DNA from: Halicephalobus mephisto
Taxonomy: Eukaryota > Nematoda > Chromadorea > Rhabditida > Panagrolaimidae
Reading direction: 5' to 3'
DNA length: 64,000 nt
Assembly: GCA_009193035.1 (NCBI GenBank)
Contig: SWDT01000183.1
Coordinates: forward strand, 222,932 to 286,931
Numbering within the stretch: the first letter of the stretch is position 1; every line of letters starts with the position of its first letter. Of the stretch, positions 29,990 to 40,939 are shown one piece after another. The translations under genes and the position numbers were made by a program. The notes under the pieces are model-generated. The model saw nothing but the letters and a program-made list of their open reading frames with translations, was not told the origin of the DNA and made no database searches.

Positions 29990-30540
29990 AGAAATTATAT
30001 AAAATTAATTTTTCTAAATCATCGATCAATTCAAGCAAGCCCTGAGGCGAGGGGAAATCGAACAGCAGCTGTTTCCCACATAAACTCGGCCGTCGAAAGC
30101 CAAAGCAACGACCGGCGATCCTTCTTTTCTTTTTGGGTTACTTCACAGATTTCATTCAAAATTAAACTTCTGCAGAAATTCCCGGAATTTTAAAATTTAA
30201 ATAAAAATTCTGAAATTTTTAAGGAATTTATAAATTTCAGAAATTTTAGGATTTTGTAAAAATTTCTGAAATTTAAAAATTTTATAAAAATTTTTGGAAT
30301 TTTAGGATTTAGACAATTCTTAAGTTTCAGAATCTTCAATTAAGTTTCTGAAATTGTCTAGATAAAAATTTCTAGAAACTTCGAAAACAGGTATAAAAAT
30401 AAAAAGGAATTTTTGAAATAAGTTGTTAGATTTACTACTTTTTATTTTTATTTATTTTTGAGGGAATTTGGAGATTCCAAAAAGTTATTTTTTAAGCTCC
30501 ACGGTTTGGCAAATGTTGGGACAGACAACTAGACTAGAAA
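29990..30540 (-). promoter_or_regulatory. Upstream region of the syntrophin gene
   Basis: A unique patch at 30030-30130 carries an E-box pair (CAGCAGCTG), a motif bound by bHLH factors such as the muscle factor HLH-1. Positions 30160-30430 are A/T-rich repeats of AATTTCTGAAATTT. No gene. Confidence 0.3.
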
Positions 30541-30544
30541 AGGA

Positions 30545-30930
30545 GGACCTGAACAGATGGCCTGAATATCAGGGGACGCAGAATACTGTAGGACACGAAT
30601 GACACTCTCAGTTCTGTTGTTCGGCAGTTGTGTAAAAATTGTTCGAGTAAGAATTATACTTCTGTTTTCTATCCTAAGTTGCTCTCTAGAAAACAGCGTT
30701 AATAAGAAACAGATAGTGACTGGAAATGGACACTATCCTTGGTTTTCATTTGAGCTGCCAAAGTTACTGCTGAGACAGAAACTAAACTAAAAAGCACTTG
30801 AAGAGATGGCCTGGATATCAGGGGACGCAGAATACTGTAGGACACGAATGACACTCTCAGTTCTGTTGTTCGGGAGTTGTATAAACATTATCAGAGCAAG
30901 AATTGCATTACACTTCTGTATTCCGTGCCA
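30545..30930. repeat. Direct duplication of ~120 bp, copies 249 bp apart
   Basis: AGATGGCCTGAATATCAGGG at 30555 is repeated at 30804, each followed by GACGCAGAATACTGTAGGACACGAATGACACTCTC... with very few differences through about position 30665 and 30915. The sequence before each copy (ACAACTAGACTAGAAAAG / AAACTAAACTAAAAAG) is also related, so the whole 249-bp unit duplicated. No product recognised. Confidence 0.8.
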
Positions 30931-30952
30931 GTGGGGAGAACGAAGGACTCAC

Positions 30953-31095
30953 CACCGGGTGGAGTTGTCGATTGGGTGGATGTAGGGGAAGCAGTCCTCG
31001 TTGAAGACCTTCGCCGGGACCCAGTGGTGGGTCGTGTTCAGGAGGGCCCCTCGGGTGGGGATGAGTGGGAGCAGGAGGAGGAGAGACGTGTCCAT
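30953..31095 (-). CDS. Signal-peptide exon of an unidentified secreted protein
   Basis: From ATG 31095 the frame reads MDTSLLLLLPLIPTRGALLN, a strong signal peptide, then TTHHWVPAKVFNEDCFPYIH and PIDNSTR before a GTGAGT donor in phase 2. Two N-glycosylation sequons (NTT, NST) are present. It begins 137 bp behind the stop codon of the GPI-anchored protein gene on the same strand, so it could be the next gene of a cluster or operon. No matching downstream exon was found to the left, where duplicated sequence lies, so the gene may be truncated. Confidence 0.45.
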
Positions 31096-31231
31096 CGACG
31101 GGAGCACGGACGACTGACGAGCCCCAGGGAACCAGTCTCGAATTTGCATAGTTACTTCGGAAGACCGTTTATTCAGACACGAACTATTCAGTACAGCAAG
31201 GGAATCACGAGTTGAGTGTCTTCGGAATCGG

Positions 31232-32262
31232 CTAAAGCAGGAGAACCGCGGAGACCAAGATGGAGGTGGCCACAGTCCCTCCCCGAGGTCCGTCGGCCGA
31301 ATTGTCGTCTTCGGCGGTCTCCACAGTTGTCATCTCGGTGCCTGGAGTCTCCTCCGACGAGGTCGGCTCCTCACTAGTCGTGGTCGGTTCTTTCGTCGTG
31401 GTTCCTGGGTCCGGAGACATGTGCTTTGGCTGCAAACCACTTCAATGACCGTGCTTCACGGAAATTCAAAACAAGCAACATCACTAAGTCACCTCGGCAC
31501 AGACCCCCGGTTCTGGGGGTTCCGAGGATGCAGAGTGCTGGGAGGTTCCAAGACCCCACCGGCCCCCGGGGGCTCTGCGTGGATTCGGGGAGAAAGCGGA
31601 ACTTACGAACAGAACGGCGAAGTCGTACTTGGTCTGCATGGCGTCGAGTTGCACTTGGTACCCGAGTTTCCCGGGCTCGAGCTGCTCCGGAGGGACGTAC
31701 TTGCTCATTGGGATCCGCAGTGTCCTGTTGAAGCCGTCCACGACAGTCCCGAAGCCGCCAGAAGTGACCGTGACGTAGAACACCGCTCTTCCGTCTCGGA
31801 CGTCTCCTTCGCCGAAGGGCATCTGGTTGGCGTTGAACTCCATCGTCCCCTTCCCTCCGACTATGAAATCCCCGACCACCAGGAAGAGCCGCATCTCGTC
31901 GCCCGAGGCAGACAGCGTCACGTTGAAGTAGTTGAAGGCTCCTTCCCTGCTGTACTCCAGAGGTCTCACGACGAACGTCAAGTTCCCGCCGGAGACCGCC
32001 ACCTGCTTCCTCGGCGTCTGGCAGGGCCTCGAGTCGGCCAGTACCTTCCAGCCGCTGAAACCGTTCGCATCTCCCTCAAGTCCCACGAAAACAGACCACC
32101 TCAAGGACCCGGAATCCCCTAGAAGGACCCATTTCAGAGTGACAGTCTCCAAAAAGATCTTCTTCGATCAAGCCGGAGTCCTTTGAAGTGACTTACATCG
32201 GACTGGGGCCTACACACAGAAAGCGTAACTCCGATCCAGGAACAAACGGCGATCATCACCAT
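31232..32262 (-). CDS. Predicted GPI-anchored secreted glycoprotein, possibly galectin-like
   Basis: Exons 32262-32197, 32146-31607 and 31429-31232 join in phase 0 to 267 residues. The first encodes a signal peptide (MVMIAVCSWIGVTLSVCRPQ); the 50-nt intron behind it has a perfect GTAAGT donor. The middle exon is beta-strand-like with sequons NLT, NVT and NRT, and two cysteines. Its end (VDGFNRTLRIPMSKYVPPEQ, then LEPGKLGYQVQLDA) recalls the end of a galectin domain, where a hydrophobic-HR-P-E-strand pattern occurs; this is a weak resemblance. The last exon is a Thr/Ser/Glu/Pro stalk (PGTTTKEPTTTSEEPTSSEE) ending in a hydrophobic tail (ATSILVSAVLLL) typical of GPI signals. Coding is GC-rich, unlike most genes here. 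Exon-intron structure at the 5' end is uncertain because of an alternative first exon. Confidence 0.6.
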
Positions 32263-32636
32263 TCTTGCAGTCTTCCTCCCAAATGTCGAATACTCACCGG
32301 AAAGGTGGCGATTTTGTCGCATCTCCTGATTGTCACAGGACCAAGAGTTAGGTTTCTGTGTGTGACAAGCCCAATCTAGAGTGCATCGGGACTTTCTAAA
32401 GTCTATGGTTAAGTTGGAGGTTTCTAGGCAGTCTACCTCAAACCCAAATCAGACTGAACACCCCAGGAGACTCTGCACCGGACCAGTGCTGTGCTTCTAG
32501 GATCACCCGGGACCTAAAACCCCATTCCTCCCCGAGAGGAGTCCAGGAAGATGTAGCTGGATCCCAAGGGCAGTGGATGTGCCTAGTTGCGCCGTCCCCG
32601 TCTGCTGCCTGACCCCAGTAACCCGGGAGCACTTAC

Positions 32637-32737
32637 AACCAGCGTTCATCTTCGTAGAGCTCGCCGCAGCTGGTGTCGAGCGGAGCGGCGGCCGTCAGAC
32701 GGAGGGAGAGGAGGACAGCGAGGACGAAGACGACCAT
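32637..32737 (-). CDS. Alternative signal-peptide first exon of the GPI-anchored protein gene
   Basis: From ATG 32737: MVVFVLAVLLSLRLTAAAPL, then DTSCGELYEDERW and a GTAAGT donor in phase 2. It can be spliced in frame to a GGTTTCAG acceptor inside the main exon (exon start 32054), giving ...ERWFGWKVLADSRPC and a 248-residue protein. Short in-between exons, for example 28 nt behind a CAATCAG acceptor near 32330, are also possible. Whether this is an alternative promoter of the same gene or the remains of a separate one needs transcript data. Confidence 0.5.
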
Positions 32738-33046
32738 GTTGAACGAGGAGTGAATCGGAGAATGAGCCTGTCCTGAGGCCGAGGGTTTCATTCCTGTGTA
32801 TTCAAAAATCCGGACTTTGCCCGTCCGGGTGGGATGCGGGAAGGAAACCATCACATGGCGGTTGTTGTGATGGACACGGAAGCGCGACGGTCCTTGGCCG
32901 TGAAGGGGCGTCTCTGTCCCGAGCACCGTCTTCCAGCTTTCATTTCGAAATCAAAAATCATTTTAAACAACTCTCCATCTGTGATCTGACATTTCGAAAG
33001 CCAGTTTAGCTGCTTCCATTTTTTTAAACGGATTTGATATATGATC

Positions 33047-33364
33047 TCAGGTACTTGCAGAATCCGGAGTTGTCTCCAGAACCCTGGATCCTGGTGCTTG
33101 ACTGATTTCGATTTTGGATTGAGAATCTGTAGATTCCACCGCTGGACTCAAGGCTTTTCGTCCAGTTGGAACTCCAGAGGGAAACAGATGCCCGGGACGG
33201 AACCTCATGGCTGCTGGCCGGGACGGAACTCTTTGGTTGCTGTCCGGAGACGGCCGGGCAGACGGACTCGTCTCCGGAGCCCTGTCGTCAGCCAGAACTG
33301 CTGCTGATGAACGCTGAAGGACTGAACTTTGATTTTCCTGTTCGGACGGAATCAAGATAAACAA
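33047..33364 (-). other. Ser/Pro-rich open frame upstream of the secreted-protein gene
   Basis: An open minus-strand frame of 105 codons starts at ATG 33364 and is rich in Ser, Pro, Arg and Glu (for example RAPETSPSARPSPDSNQRVP). Plus-strand frames through the same DNA are also open because of the local GC richness. No family recognised; it could be an exon, a long leader or non-coding. Confidence 0.25.
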
Positions 33365-33729
33365 GGGAATTACAATAGAGCACTTTCTAGATTTTCCTAT
33401 GTTTAAACTTTTTTCATATATGAAATTTTTATAAATTTTCGAACTTTTCCGACTTTTTTCATATATGAAATTTATTTTTGAAGATTTTTAATTTTTTATA
33501 TATGAAATTTTATTTTTTCGAATTTTCTAAAGTCTATATATCAAAAGCACTTTTATCTTTTATGAAAATTCTAAGTTTCTTAAATTTCAAAACATTTATC
33601 AAAATAATTTGAATAACTTATTTCTAATTTTGGTATAATATCTTAAAAATAACAACTAATAATTAATTTTTTCGTCATTATATCTTAAAATAATAATTTC
33701 AAAAATATTATCTTTTGAAATATATTTTT
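33365..33729. other. A/T-rich intergenic sequence
   Basis: Contains several TTTTTCATATATGAAATTT short palindromes and the 3' end of the SDR gene. No gene seen. Confidence 0.6.
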
Positions 33730-35104
33730 CTAATTTTTTCGAACAGCAGCAGGACTCGGGAATCGTTGAAGAGTTTTCCCGATCCATAACACGAAATCCG
33801 TGGCTCTCGCCGGGAGGAACGACATCGGGATGTAACTGAAATTAATGGATTTATTAAAGTTTATTAAAGTTTATTAAAATTTATTAATATTTATTAAAAT
33901 TTATTAAAATTTATTAATATTTATTAATATTTATTAATATTTATTAATATTTATTAATATTTATTAAGATTTATTAAAATCACAAAAATTACTTACACAA
34001 GTTTGGCGTCTAATCCGACGTGATATCTGGTCTTCGGTCTGGCTGAAGTCAAGGCGTGGAAGTAAGCTTCGACGACGAGATGAGTTTTGGGACTGGATCG
34101 GGACCCAAGTTGGTCGACAATGACCTTCTTGGCTTCCCGGAAGAGCTCCTCTCCGTACTCCTTTCTTCTTTCTTCCGGAGCCCGATTCCAGACGTTTTCA
34201 ACAACTTTTAGGATTCTGTCTGGTTCCGTCAGAGGAGTTTTGAAAAATCCCGGCTCGATAATGGAGACGGTAACTCCGAAGACTTTCTGTTCAATTCTCA
34301 GGGTGTCGGAGTAAGCCTCAACTCCATACTTGGAAATCGTGTAAGGACCCAGATTAGGAAGAGCGACTCTTCCGCAGATGGAGGCCGTATTGACTATTCT
34401 TCCTTTGGCCTTCTTGACTAGATCCATGAATGTCTGGGTAACTCTAATGATCCCCATCACGTTGACGTCGAAGACCGCGGCGTAGTCTTCAGGAATGAGG
34501 AAATCGCCCCAGAGAGGATTTCCTGTGATTCCAGCGTTATTGACGATTCCATGAAGACCACCGTATTGATTTGCTACTTTTTCAACGATAGGTCTGGCCT
34601 TCTTGATGCTTTCTTCGCTTCTGACGTCCATCTGGAAGGCATTTACATTTCTGCATTCTTTTTTGAGAGAATTCACGCCTTCTGAAGTCAAACAAGCCGC
34701 CAAAACCTGCATTCCAGCCTGTTCACATTTGATTGCCAATTGTCTTCCGAATCCTGAATCCACATCGACATTATTATAAAAATTAAATGCTTACGAAATT
34801 GTTTTCATTGAAATTTCCAGAAAATTCAGGTAAAAGAGTAACTTTAAATAAGAACTACCATTTTTATAAAACTCGCTCTATACAGGAATTCAAAAACTTC
34901 ATACATGTTACTTTTTTGCTTAATTGTACTATTTTTTAAAATTAAACTGAGTTAAATTCAAATCCTTCACTCACCAGTGTCACATCCTGTGATCAAAACG
35001 GCTTTTCTCTCGAGATGCTCGATCTGTTGATTCTCAAAATACCAGGATATCCCGAAGTAGATCAAAAGAGGAATCGCCAAATATAACAATAATATTTCAA
35101 GCAT
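33730..35104 (-). CDS. Short-chain dehydrogenase/reductase, retinol dehydrogenase / 17-beta-HSD6-like
   Basis: Three exons (35104-34975, 34753-33997, 33835-33730) give 330 residues. The N-terminus (MLEILLLYLAIPLLIYFGIS) is a membrane anchor, as in microsomal retinol dehydrogenases. The cofactor motif TGCDTGFG is completed across the first intron. The rest is complete: DVRSEES, NNAGITG, the catalytic Ser in NTASICG, YTISK with catalytic Tyr and Lys, PGFFKTPL. The C-terminal exon LPARATDFVLWIGKTLQRFP is typical of the RDH/DHS subgroup. These ER enzymes oxidise or reduce retinoids and hydroxysteroids with NAD(P). The substrate is unknown. Confidence 0.93.
33845..33980. repeat. 11-bp microsatellite-like array (TTTATTAATAT) in an SDR intron
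   Basis: About twelve units of TTTATTAAAAT / TTTATTAATAT fill most of the intron between exons 2 and 3. Confidence 0.9.
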
Positions 35105-36935
35105 CTTCGAGGAAATCAACAAGCGGAAAGAGTATTTGTTCAGTTGACGACGTTTATCTTTCTTTTGAGCTTATCAAACGTTCAGAGTCCCTATTCGTTA
35201 AGGTCCATCATTTGGATTTTGTAGTCCTAGTAGAACCTATCTATAGTACTATTTTGAAGCAGTTTTAATTGCTTGTTAATGAAAGATGAGTTGGTTTAGG
35301 AAACTATTCGGAGTAAACAACTTAAATTTAATCAAAATATGGCAAAATAATGATTTCGTCATTGGATTTCAAGACCTTGAGAAGATTGCAGAAGACTATG
35401 GAATTTTTTGTTTTCAATCATTGGAGAACAATTTAGTTTGAACACCTTTCCGGAGTAAACAATCCTGATCGGAATATGACAAAACAATAACTTTGGAGCT
35501 AGATTCTGGAACAGTTAAAATGTTATGGAGAGTCAGATTTACCGTGTTATAAAAGAGTAACCGAACTATCCAGAACGACTAATCTACATTGAGTTAAAGA
35601 TTTTAAAACAGTGGTTACGTAAATATACGCCGTTATTGATTCCAGGGGTGCTTTGTTTGCCTTCTTCTTTGTCACACTAATAAATTGATCAAAGCAAAAT
35701 ACAAGAAAATGATCATTGAGAGAATTTAGCATTTTGATCTCTGATTTTCTTCTAGATAAAACATAAGCCTTGCCCAAAAAGGAACTTTTAAAGACGGAAT
35801 TAGAATTCTATACTGTTGGATTGTGCACAATCTATTTGAGTAGAAGCTTGTATAACTTTGGTCCCGAAGGGAAATACCTTGAGGACCAACGAAAGATGTA
35901 CAATTGCGGATTGGCGGCAATTTTAAAATTGCGAAATACTTTTATAAGAGTTGTTTTATATCTCGTGCCTTCGGCCACATAAAGTTCTTCCCCAACATTT
36001 TTGTCTACACGCGGATCCTGAGTCCCCAGCGACGATCCAACATATACTCTATCTACAAAAGCAAATTTTCAATCAAGATGGTTATTCTCGATCTAGTTTA
36101 CTTTTTTCGAAATTGTCATCATCTTCATACAAATCTTCCACTTGAATAAAAATTATGTCCTTTCGAAGATCCACATTTGCATCAGAATCCTCATCAATAT
36201 AGACAAACTCAAATTTCGATACCTCAATCCAACGTTAAAAATCGAAAATCAGATTAAAGATTCTTTTCAACAAAACCCACATCTTTAATTTCGAAGATTA
36301 ATCATCATGTAAAGTGATGAATCTGAGTTTATTCCTCACTCCAGAACCAGTTGGTACTAGTTTATACTTTTTTGTCCCTTGAGGATTTTAAAAAGTGCAA
36401 ATGTTGCGAGTTGTTTGCACCTTAATTATGAGTCAAAAAACGTAAAATTTTAATCTTAGAACAAGCACAAAGGTTAATGTTCTGTCAAATACAGTAATTT
36501 TACACAGAAAATGCTATAATTAAGTAAAAAAGTATTTTTTTTGCAATTTTGAATTCGTATGCAAAAATTGTGAAAATAAAAAATTGTAAACCTGATAATT
36601 TTCTGTCAAAATAAACTTATTTTTTGTTTTTTTGCAAGCGTTTTGGAATATCTTGAAAATTCGAAAAAATTCTCGAACAATTTTCATTTTTTATTTTAAA
36701 TTCACAAACGCAGGAAATTCAAAAAAATTTTTACAAGAGAAATTTCCAGATATCATCGGTCTTTCAGAAATCTGAATCGATGCAGATATTATGTTTTCTT
36801 TCAATGTTGTTTCATCAAATTGTTCATTTTCTGTTTTTTCGTCGATGATTCGATTGTTGGACAATGAAGCAAATTTTTTTCTATCTACTTAACGTCTCAA
36901 ATATGAAGATGATTTTTGGAATTTGAGGAAATTAC
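35105..36935. other. Intergenic sequence without a recognised gene
   Basis: Mostly non-repetitive, moderately A/T-rich. Several short open frames exist (35547-35777 minus; 35770-35982 plus) but none shows a signal peptide, family motif or good splice sites. It could hold old transposon debris. No recognisable transposase motif was found. Confidence 0.5.
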
Positions 36936-36939
36936 CGAT

Positions 36940-37285
36940 TAAGGAGCTTGCCTAAAATATGTAAGCCTTACATGGGACTTTTCTGGAACCCCCTTCCCCT
37001 GTCAGCCTTACACATTTTAGGCAAACTCCCTAAATTTAAAAAAGCTAAAATAACCTATAAGGAAGCTTGTCTAAAATATGTAAGCCTTACATGGGGGTGG
37101 GGGTCCTAGGAAAGCGCCATTTAAGCCTTAAATATTTTAGGCAAGTTTCCTTAGGGGAATATCGTAAAACAATCATTTTAATTTCCTATAAGGGAGCTTG
37201 CCTAAAATATGTAAGGCTTACATGGCGCTTTTCTAGGACCCCCTCCCCCTGTCAGCCTTATATATTTTAGGCCAGCTTCTTTATT
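36940..37285. mobile_element. Cluster of three related MITE-like elements
   Basis: Three ~90-bp elements lie at 36942-37031, 37059-37155 and 37189-37283. Each begins AAGGAGCTTGCCTAAAATAT and ends with its inverted complement (ACACATTTTAGGCAAACTCC); the arms are about 25 bp and imperfect. The middle contains a GGGGGTGGGGGTCCTAGGAAAGCGCC-like segment in either orientation. Small size, terminal inverted repeats and no coding capacity point to a non-autonomous DNA transposon or fold-back repeat. Confidence 0.7.
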
Positions 37286-38690
37286 TATCTGGATTAAAAC
37301 TGAGAATTGGAAATAATTGATTTTCTCTGTCAGGATATATAAAAAGAACAATATCGTTGACAGTTTTGTATGATTTAAATCAAGCATCTGCTCATTTGAA
37401 AAACTGACAAGATGATAATCAAAAAATTTTAAACATTTCTGAAATGACCGAATACTACTTAAAAACCCTGTGGTCATAAAAAACAACATTGAAAATTTTA
37501 ATTTTCCATCAACATTGTCATTAAAATTTTTATTTATTATTTTTCGAATTACTTTTTTCAATTCCGATGATATCGAAGATTCTGATTTTAGAAAATAAAA
37601 AATGTTAAAAAATTTATGATTAATATTGTTATTAAAACAAATTTGTTTTTAAATTAAAAATTCTGACGATTAATTTAAAGTAAAAAATATTTTTTATTTT
37701 TAACCTTGTTTTTCATCTTAAATTCATTCTTTAGTCCAAAAATCAGTCGTCAAATAGAATTTTTAAATTTCTATTTGTCTAAAAAACAAATATTTTTGAA
37801 TTTAAAAGTGTTGTCTGTCTAGATCCAAAAAGTAATTCATGTAAAAATTAAAATTAAAATAAATTAAATTAAAATAAATTAAAATTTAAAATTTAAAATT
37901 TAAAATTTAAAATTTAAAATAAAATTAAAATTAAAATTAAAATTTCTGGAAGATGTTTACGCAGATTGCCTGAGGCATTCTGAGTAATTTAAGATTGATC
38001 TTTAGTTTAAGCCGTGTTATTTTACCTAAAATCCATATAATCTTCTCTGTCTATTGAAAAAAGAAGATTCAAAACTAATGAAACTTCTTAACACCCAAAA
38101 TGATGTTCGTTTAATCCAAATCACATTGAAATATGAAACTAATCTTTGGAGTTTGAAAATGACCTTTTGGGAACTCGATGTCAGAAATGATTACAATTAA
38201 ACAACCCTAGAAATTAATTATCTATTCTCATCTCGTTTCTAACGTAACAAAAATCGTCTCGACAGCTGGATTATCTTCATTACCTTGATTTGAATCAAAT
38301 TGATATATAAAACTAATCTTTGGAGTTTGAAAATGACCTTTTGGAGACTCGATGTCAGGTGTCACTATGATAAAATCGTCCTAAATAACAAGTAATTACT
38401 TACCTCAATAACGCCATTTCCAACTCCATTAAGACCTTCTCGACACCCGAAATATCTTTATCAACTTGATTTGAATCAAACCGATATATGAAACCAACTT
38501 TTAAAATTCCTAAATGATCGTAAATCAACTTTTTACTGTATAAAGTTAAAAACCACACTATTAATTATATTTTTTATCTAAATCGCATGGTTATTTACAA
38601 TCTATAAATAAAAAGTAAAAAACGGAAAATAGTAATTTATTGAGTAAATTAATATTTAAAAAACATTAAAATAAACCAGTTTGTCCAAAC
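37286..38690. other. Intergenic A/T-rich DNA with a threefold dispersed unit
   Basis: No gene. Positions 37830-37945 are (AAATTAAAATTAAAA)n. A unit reading TGATATATAAAACTAATCTTTGGAGTTTGAAAATGACC occurs near 38130, 38300 and, diverged, 38480, about 170 bp apart, each followed by GACTCGATGTCAG. Confidence 0.6.
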
Positions 38691-38910
38691 GTTGCGCGCA
38701 AGCTGCGAATGTTTTTATTAATTTCGAAATCTCCATAAATTTGGATAGTAAAGATATCTATCGGTATTGCTTACGAGTCACACACAAATTATGTTTTTAT
38801 TAATTTCGAAATTTCCATAAATTTAGATAGTGAAGATATCCATCGACATTGCTTACGAGTCACACACAAGTTGTAAATTTTTATTAATTTCGAAATTTTC
38901 ACAGATGCTA
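38691..38910. repeat. Two tandem copies of a ~100-bp unit with CGTTGCGCGCAAGCTGCG
   Basis: TTTTTATTAATTTCGAAATCTCCATAAATTT...GATATCTATCG.CATTGCTTACGAGTCACACACAA occurs at 38712 and 38793. The leading AACGTTGCGCGCAAGCTGCGAA belongs to the family arrayed at 54.8-55.3 kb. Confidence 0.75.
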
Positions 38911-39109
38911 GAAATCATCCATAATTGAACGTAATTGAATTTGCTGATTGTGGTCAATGTAATTCCAAATATGTAAAAAGTAAAAAAACAACATGAGTGA
39001 AGACAGATAGTTCGATTTCAGTAGTGATTTACTAAGTTTACTACTTTTTATATCTTCTTCCACTTTCGGCGGGGATTCAGAAATTTAAAAAAATTCAAAT
39101 GCTGCAAAT

Positions 39110-39530
39110 CACTTTACAAAAGTTCCATAGTTACTCGTAATTGAGCGTACTCGATTATACTCATTAGGAGTATGAAACCTAAAATAAACATGAGATTGTA
39201 ACTCTTTATTTTTTTCAATTTCTACGTAAAAAAATAAGTACAATCGAATGCGCTTAATTACGAGTGATTGTGGATCATCTGTGTTGTAATACATTAGGAT
39301 ACTGATGTTGGGATGAGATATCACAAGTGCTCCATAGTTACTCGTAATTGAGCGTATTCGATTATACTCATTAGGAGTATGAAATTTAAAATGAACATGA
39401 GATCGTAATTCTTTATTTTTTTTCAATTCCTACGTAAAAAAACGAGTACAATTGAATGCGCTTAATTACGAGTGATTGTGGATCACCTGTGTTGTAATTA
39501 GCATAATCAAGTCTGCTTAGTTGTGGTTAA
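39110..39530. repeat. 208-bp tandem duplication with internal inverted repeats
   Basis: CCATAGTTACTCGTAATTGAGCGTACTCGATTATACTCATTAGG starts at 39124 and again at 39332, each followed by a segment ending CGCTTAATTACGAGTGATTGTGGATCA. The beginning and end of each copy (TACTCGTAATTGAGCG / CGCTTAATTACGAGTG) are inverted complements, so each copy can fold into a long hairpin. Confidence 0.8.
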
Positions 39531-39611
39531 TTGTGAATTATTTCCAGCATCTGTATGTGTTTATAAATATTCGTATAATTTTCTCCAAAAAGATTTGTTT
39601 GGATATTCGTA

Positions 39612-39794
39612 ATGTTTCTCGTCATCAACTTTATTTTTCCATATTTTTTCGAGCTATTGTTTCTTTTTTTTTTAAATAAAAAAGTTTCTGGAAATGCCAT
39701 CGGTGTGGGCTACCGAGAATGCCCTTTTTGTTATGGTTGCCTATTTTGCACTTTTCCATTGTTTATTCAAATCCCGGATTTAGGTGACTTTTAG
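39612..39794 (+). CDS. Possible small membrane or secreted Cys-rich peptide
   Basis: A 60-residue frame from ATG 39612 has a hydrophobic N-terminus (MFLVINFIFPYFFELLFLFF) and a cysteine cluster (GYRECPFCYGCLFC). No splice sites, TATA box or family support it. Confidence 0.2.
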   Translation: MFLVINFIFPYFFELLFLFFLNKKVSGNAIGVGYRECPFCYGCLFCTFPLFIQIPDLGDF

Positions 39795-39899
39795 AATTTT
39801 TCGAAGAAAATACTTCATTTCCTTAAGTTTTGTGTTTCGAAATTTGGCGTTACTGTAATGACAAGTCTGAAATCCGGCATCATTCAGAACATCAACTGC

Positions 39900-40620
39900 G
39901 AAAAGTTCAAAAATAAAAATTTTCATAAATAAAATAATTTTTTAAAATTATTAAATAAAATTACTTTTTTAAAATTATTGAATAAAATTATTTTTTTAAA
40001 TTATTGAATAAAATTACAGATTTTTGTAGTTCTGTAAAAAGTAAAAATATTGTTAAAAATCTTCTTAATACGGATTTTCAAAACTGAAAAAATTTTTAAA
40101 ATCGATTTCGGAAATTTTTACTGAATTTTTAGACGTTTTAGAAACTTCTACGAGATTTTGGAGAAGTTTGAAATTTTCCAGAAGATTTTCTAAGGTTTCA
40201 GAATCCTCGAAAAATGGTATTAATACTGAGTTCTATAATGACCGATCTCATTTGGAAAATTCTAAAAATACTTTTTAAGATATTTTTTTGGAACTTTAAT
40301 TTCTAAAAATATCCACTTTTTGTAATAATAATAATACAAATAAAAATTTTCCAGAATGATGTAAATACTAAGTTTTCTAGTTCAGGTCTCATCTGGAAAA
40401 TTCTAAAAATACTTTTTGGGATATTTTTTCGGAACTTTAATTTCTAAAAACATCTACCGTATACGGTAATGTAATTCGAAATTTTCCAAAATGAAATAGA
40501 TATTTTTTAGTTTTAAACCCTGACTAGAAAATTTCAAAAACTTGTTTAAAAACAATTTTTTCGGAACTTTAACTTACATAAACATGTAATTTTACAAAAA
40601 TATGATTCCAAGGATTACGG
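39900..40620. repeat. A/T repeats and a ~130-bp unit with GGTCTCATCTGGAAAATTCT
   Basis: Three diverged copies (about 40240, 40385 and 40510) of a unit with TGACCGATCTCATTTGGAAAATTCTAAAAATAC...GATATTTTTTCGGAACTTTAATTTC. It is related to the GGTCT family at 2-5 kb. Confidence 0.65.
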
Positions 40621-40939
40621 TAAAAGTGAACTTTTAAAGAAGAAAATAATTATTAAAGTTATTTCAAATTTACCTTGTTTATTAAAAATTCACAGATTTG
40701 TTTTCTTCAAAATGACAATTAGTAATGTCCTTATTTGGGATTATTTCCTTTCTCTGAGAGTACTGTAATTTCAGTTTTATTAATTTTTCCGTAAAATTAA
40801 AAAATAACAAATTTATGGCCACAGAAGTAAAAAATAAATTTTTGGAATGTATATGGCTTCAGAAACCCGCAAAATTAACAATTTACAATATAGGCAATTT
40901 GCAATCATTTCTGAATGTAACCAACGCTTAAGATTTCTC

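Noticed and set aside
31421..32186. Plus-strand frames up to 233 codons across the GPI-protein exons
   Set aside because: Antisense shadows of a GC-rich gene, with no splice or start evidence of their own; the minus frame has sequons, a stalk and a GPI tail.
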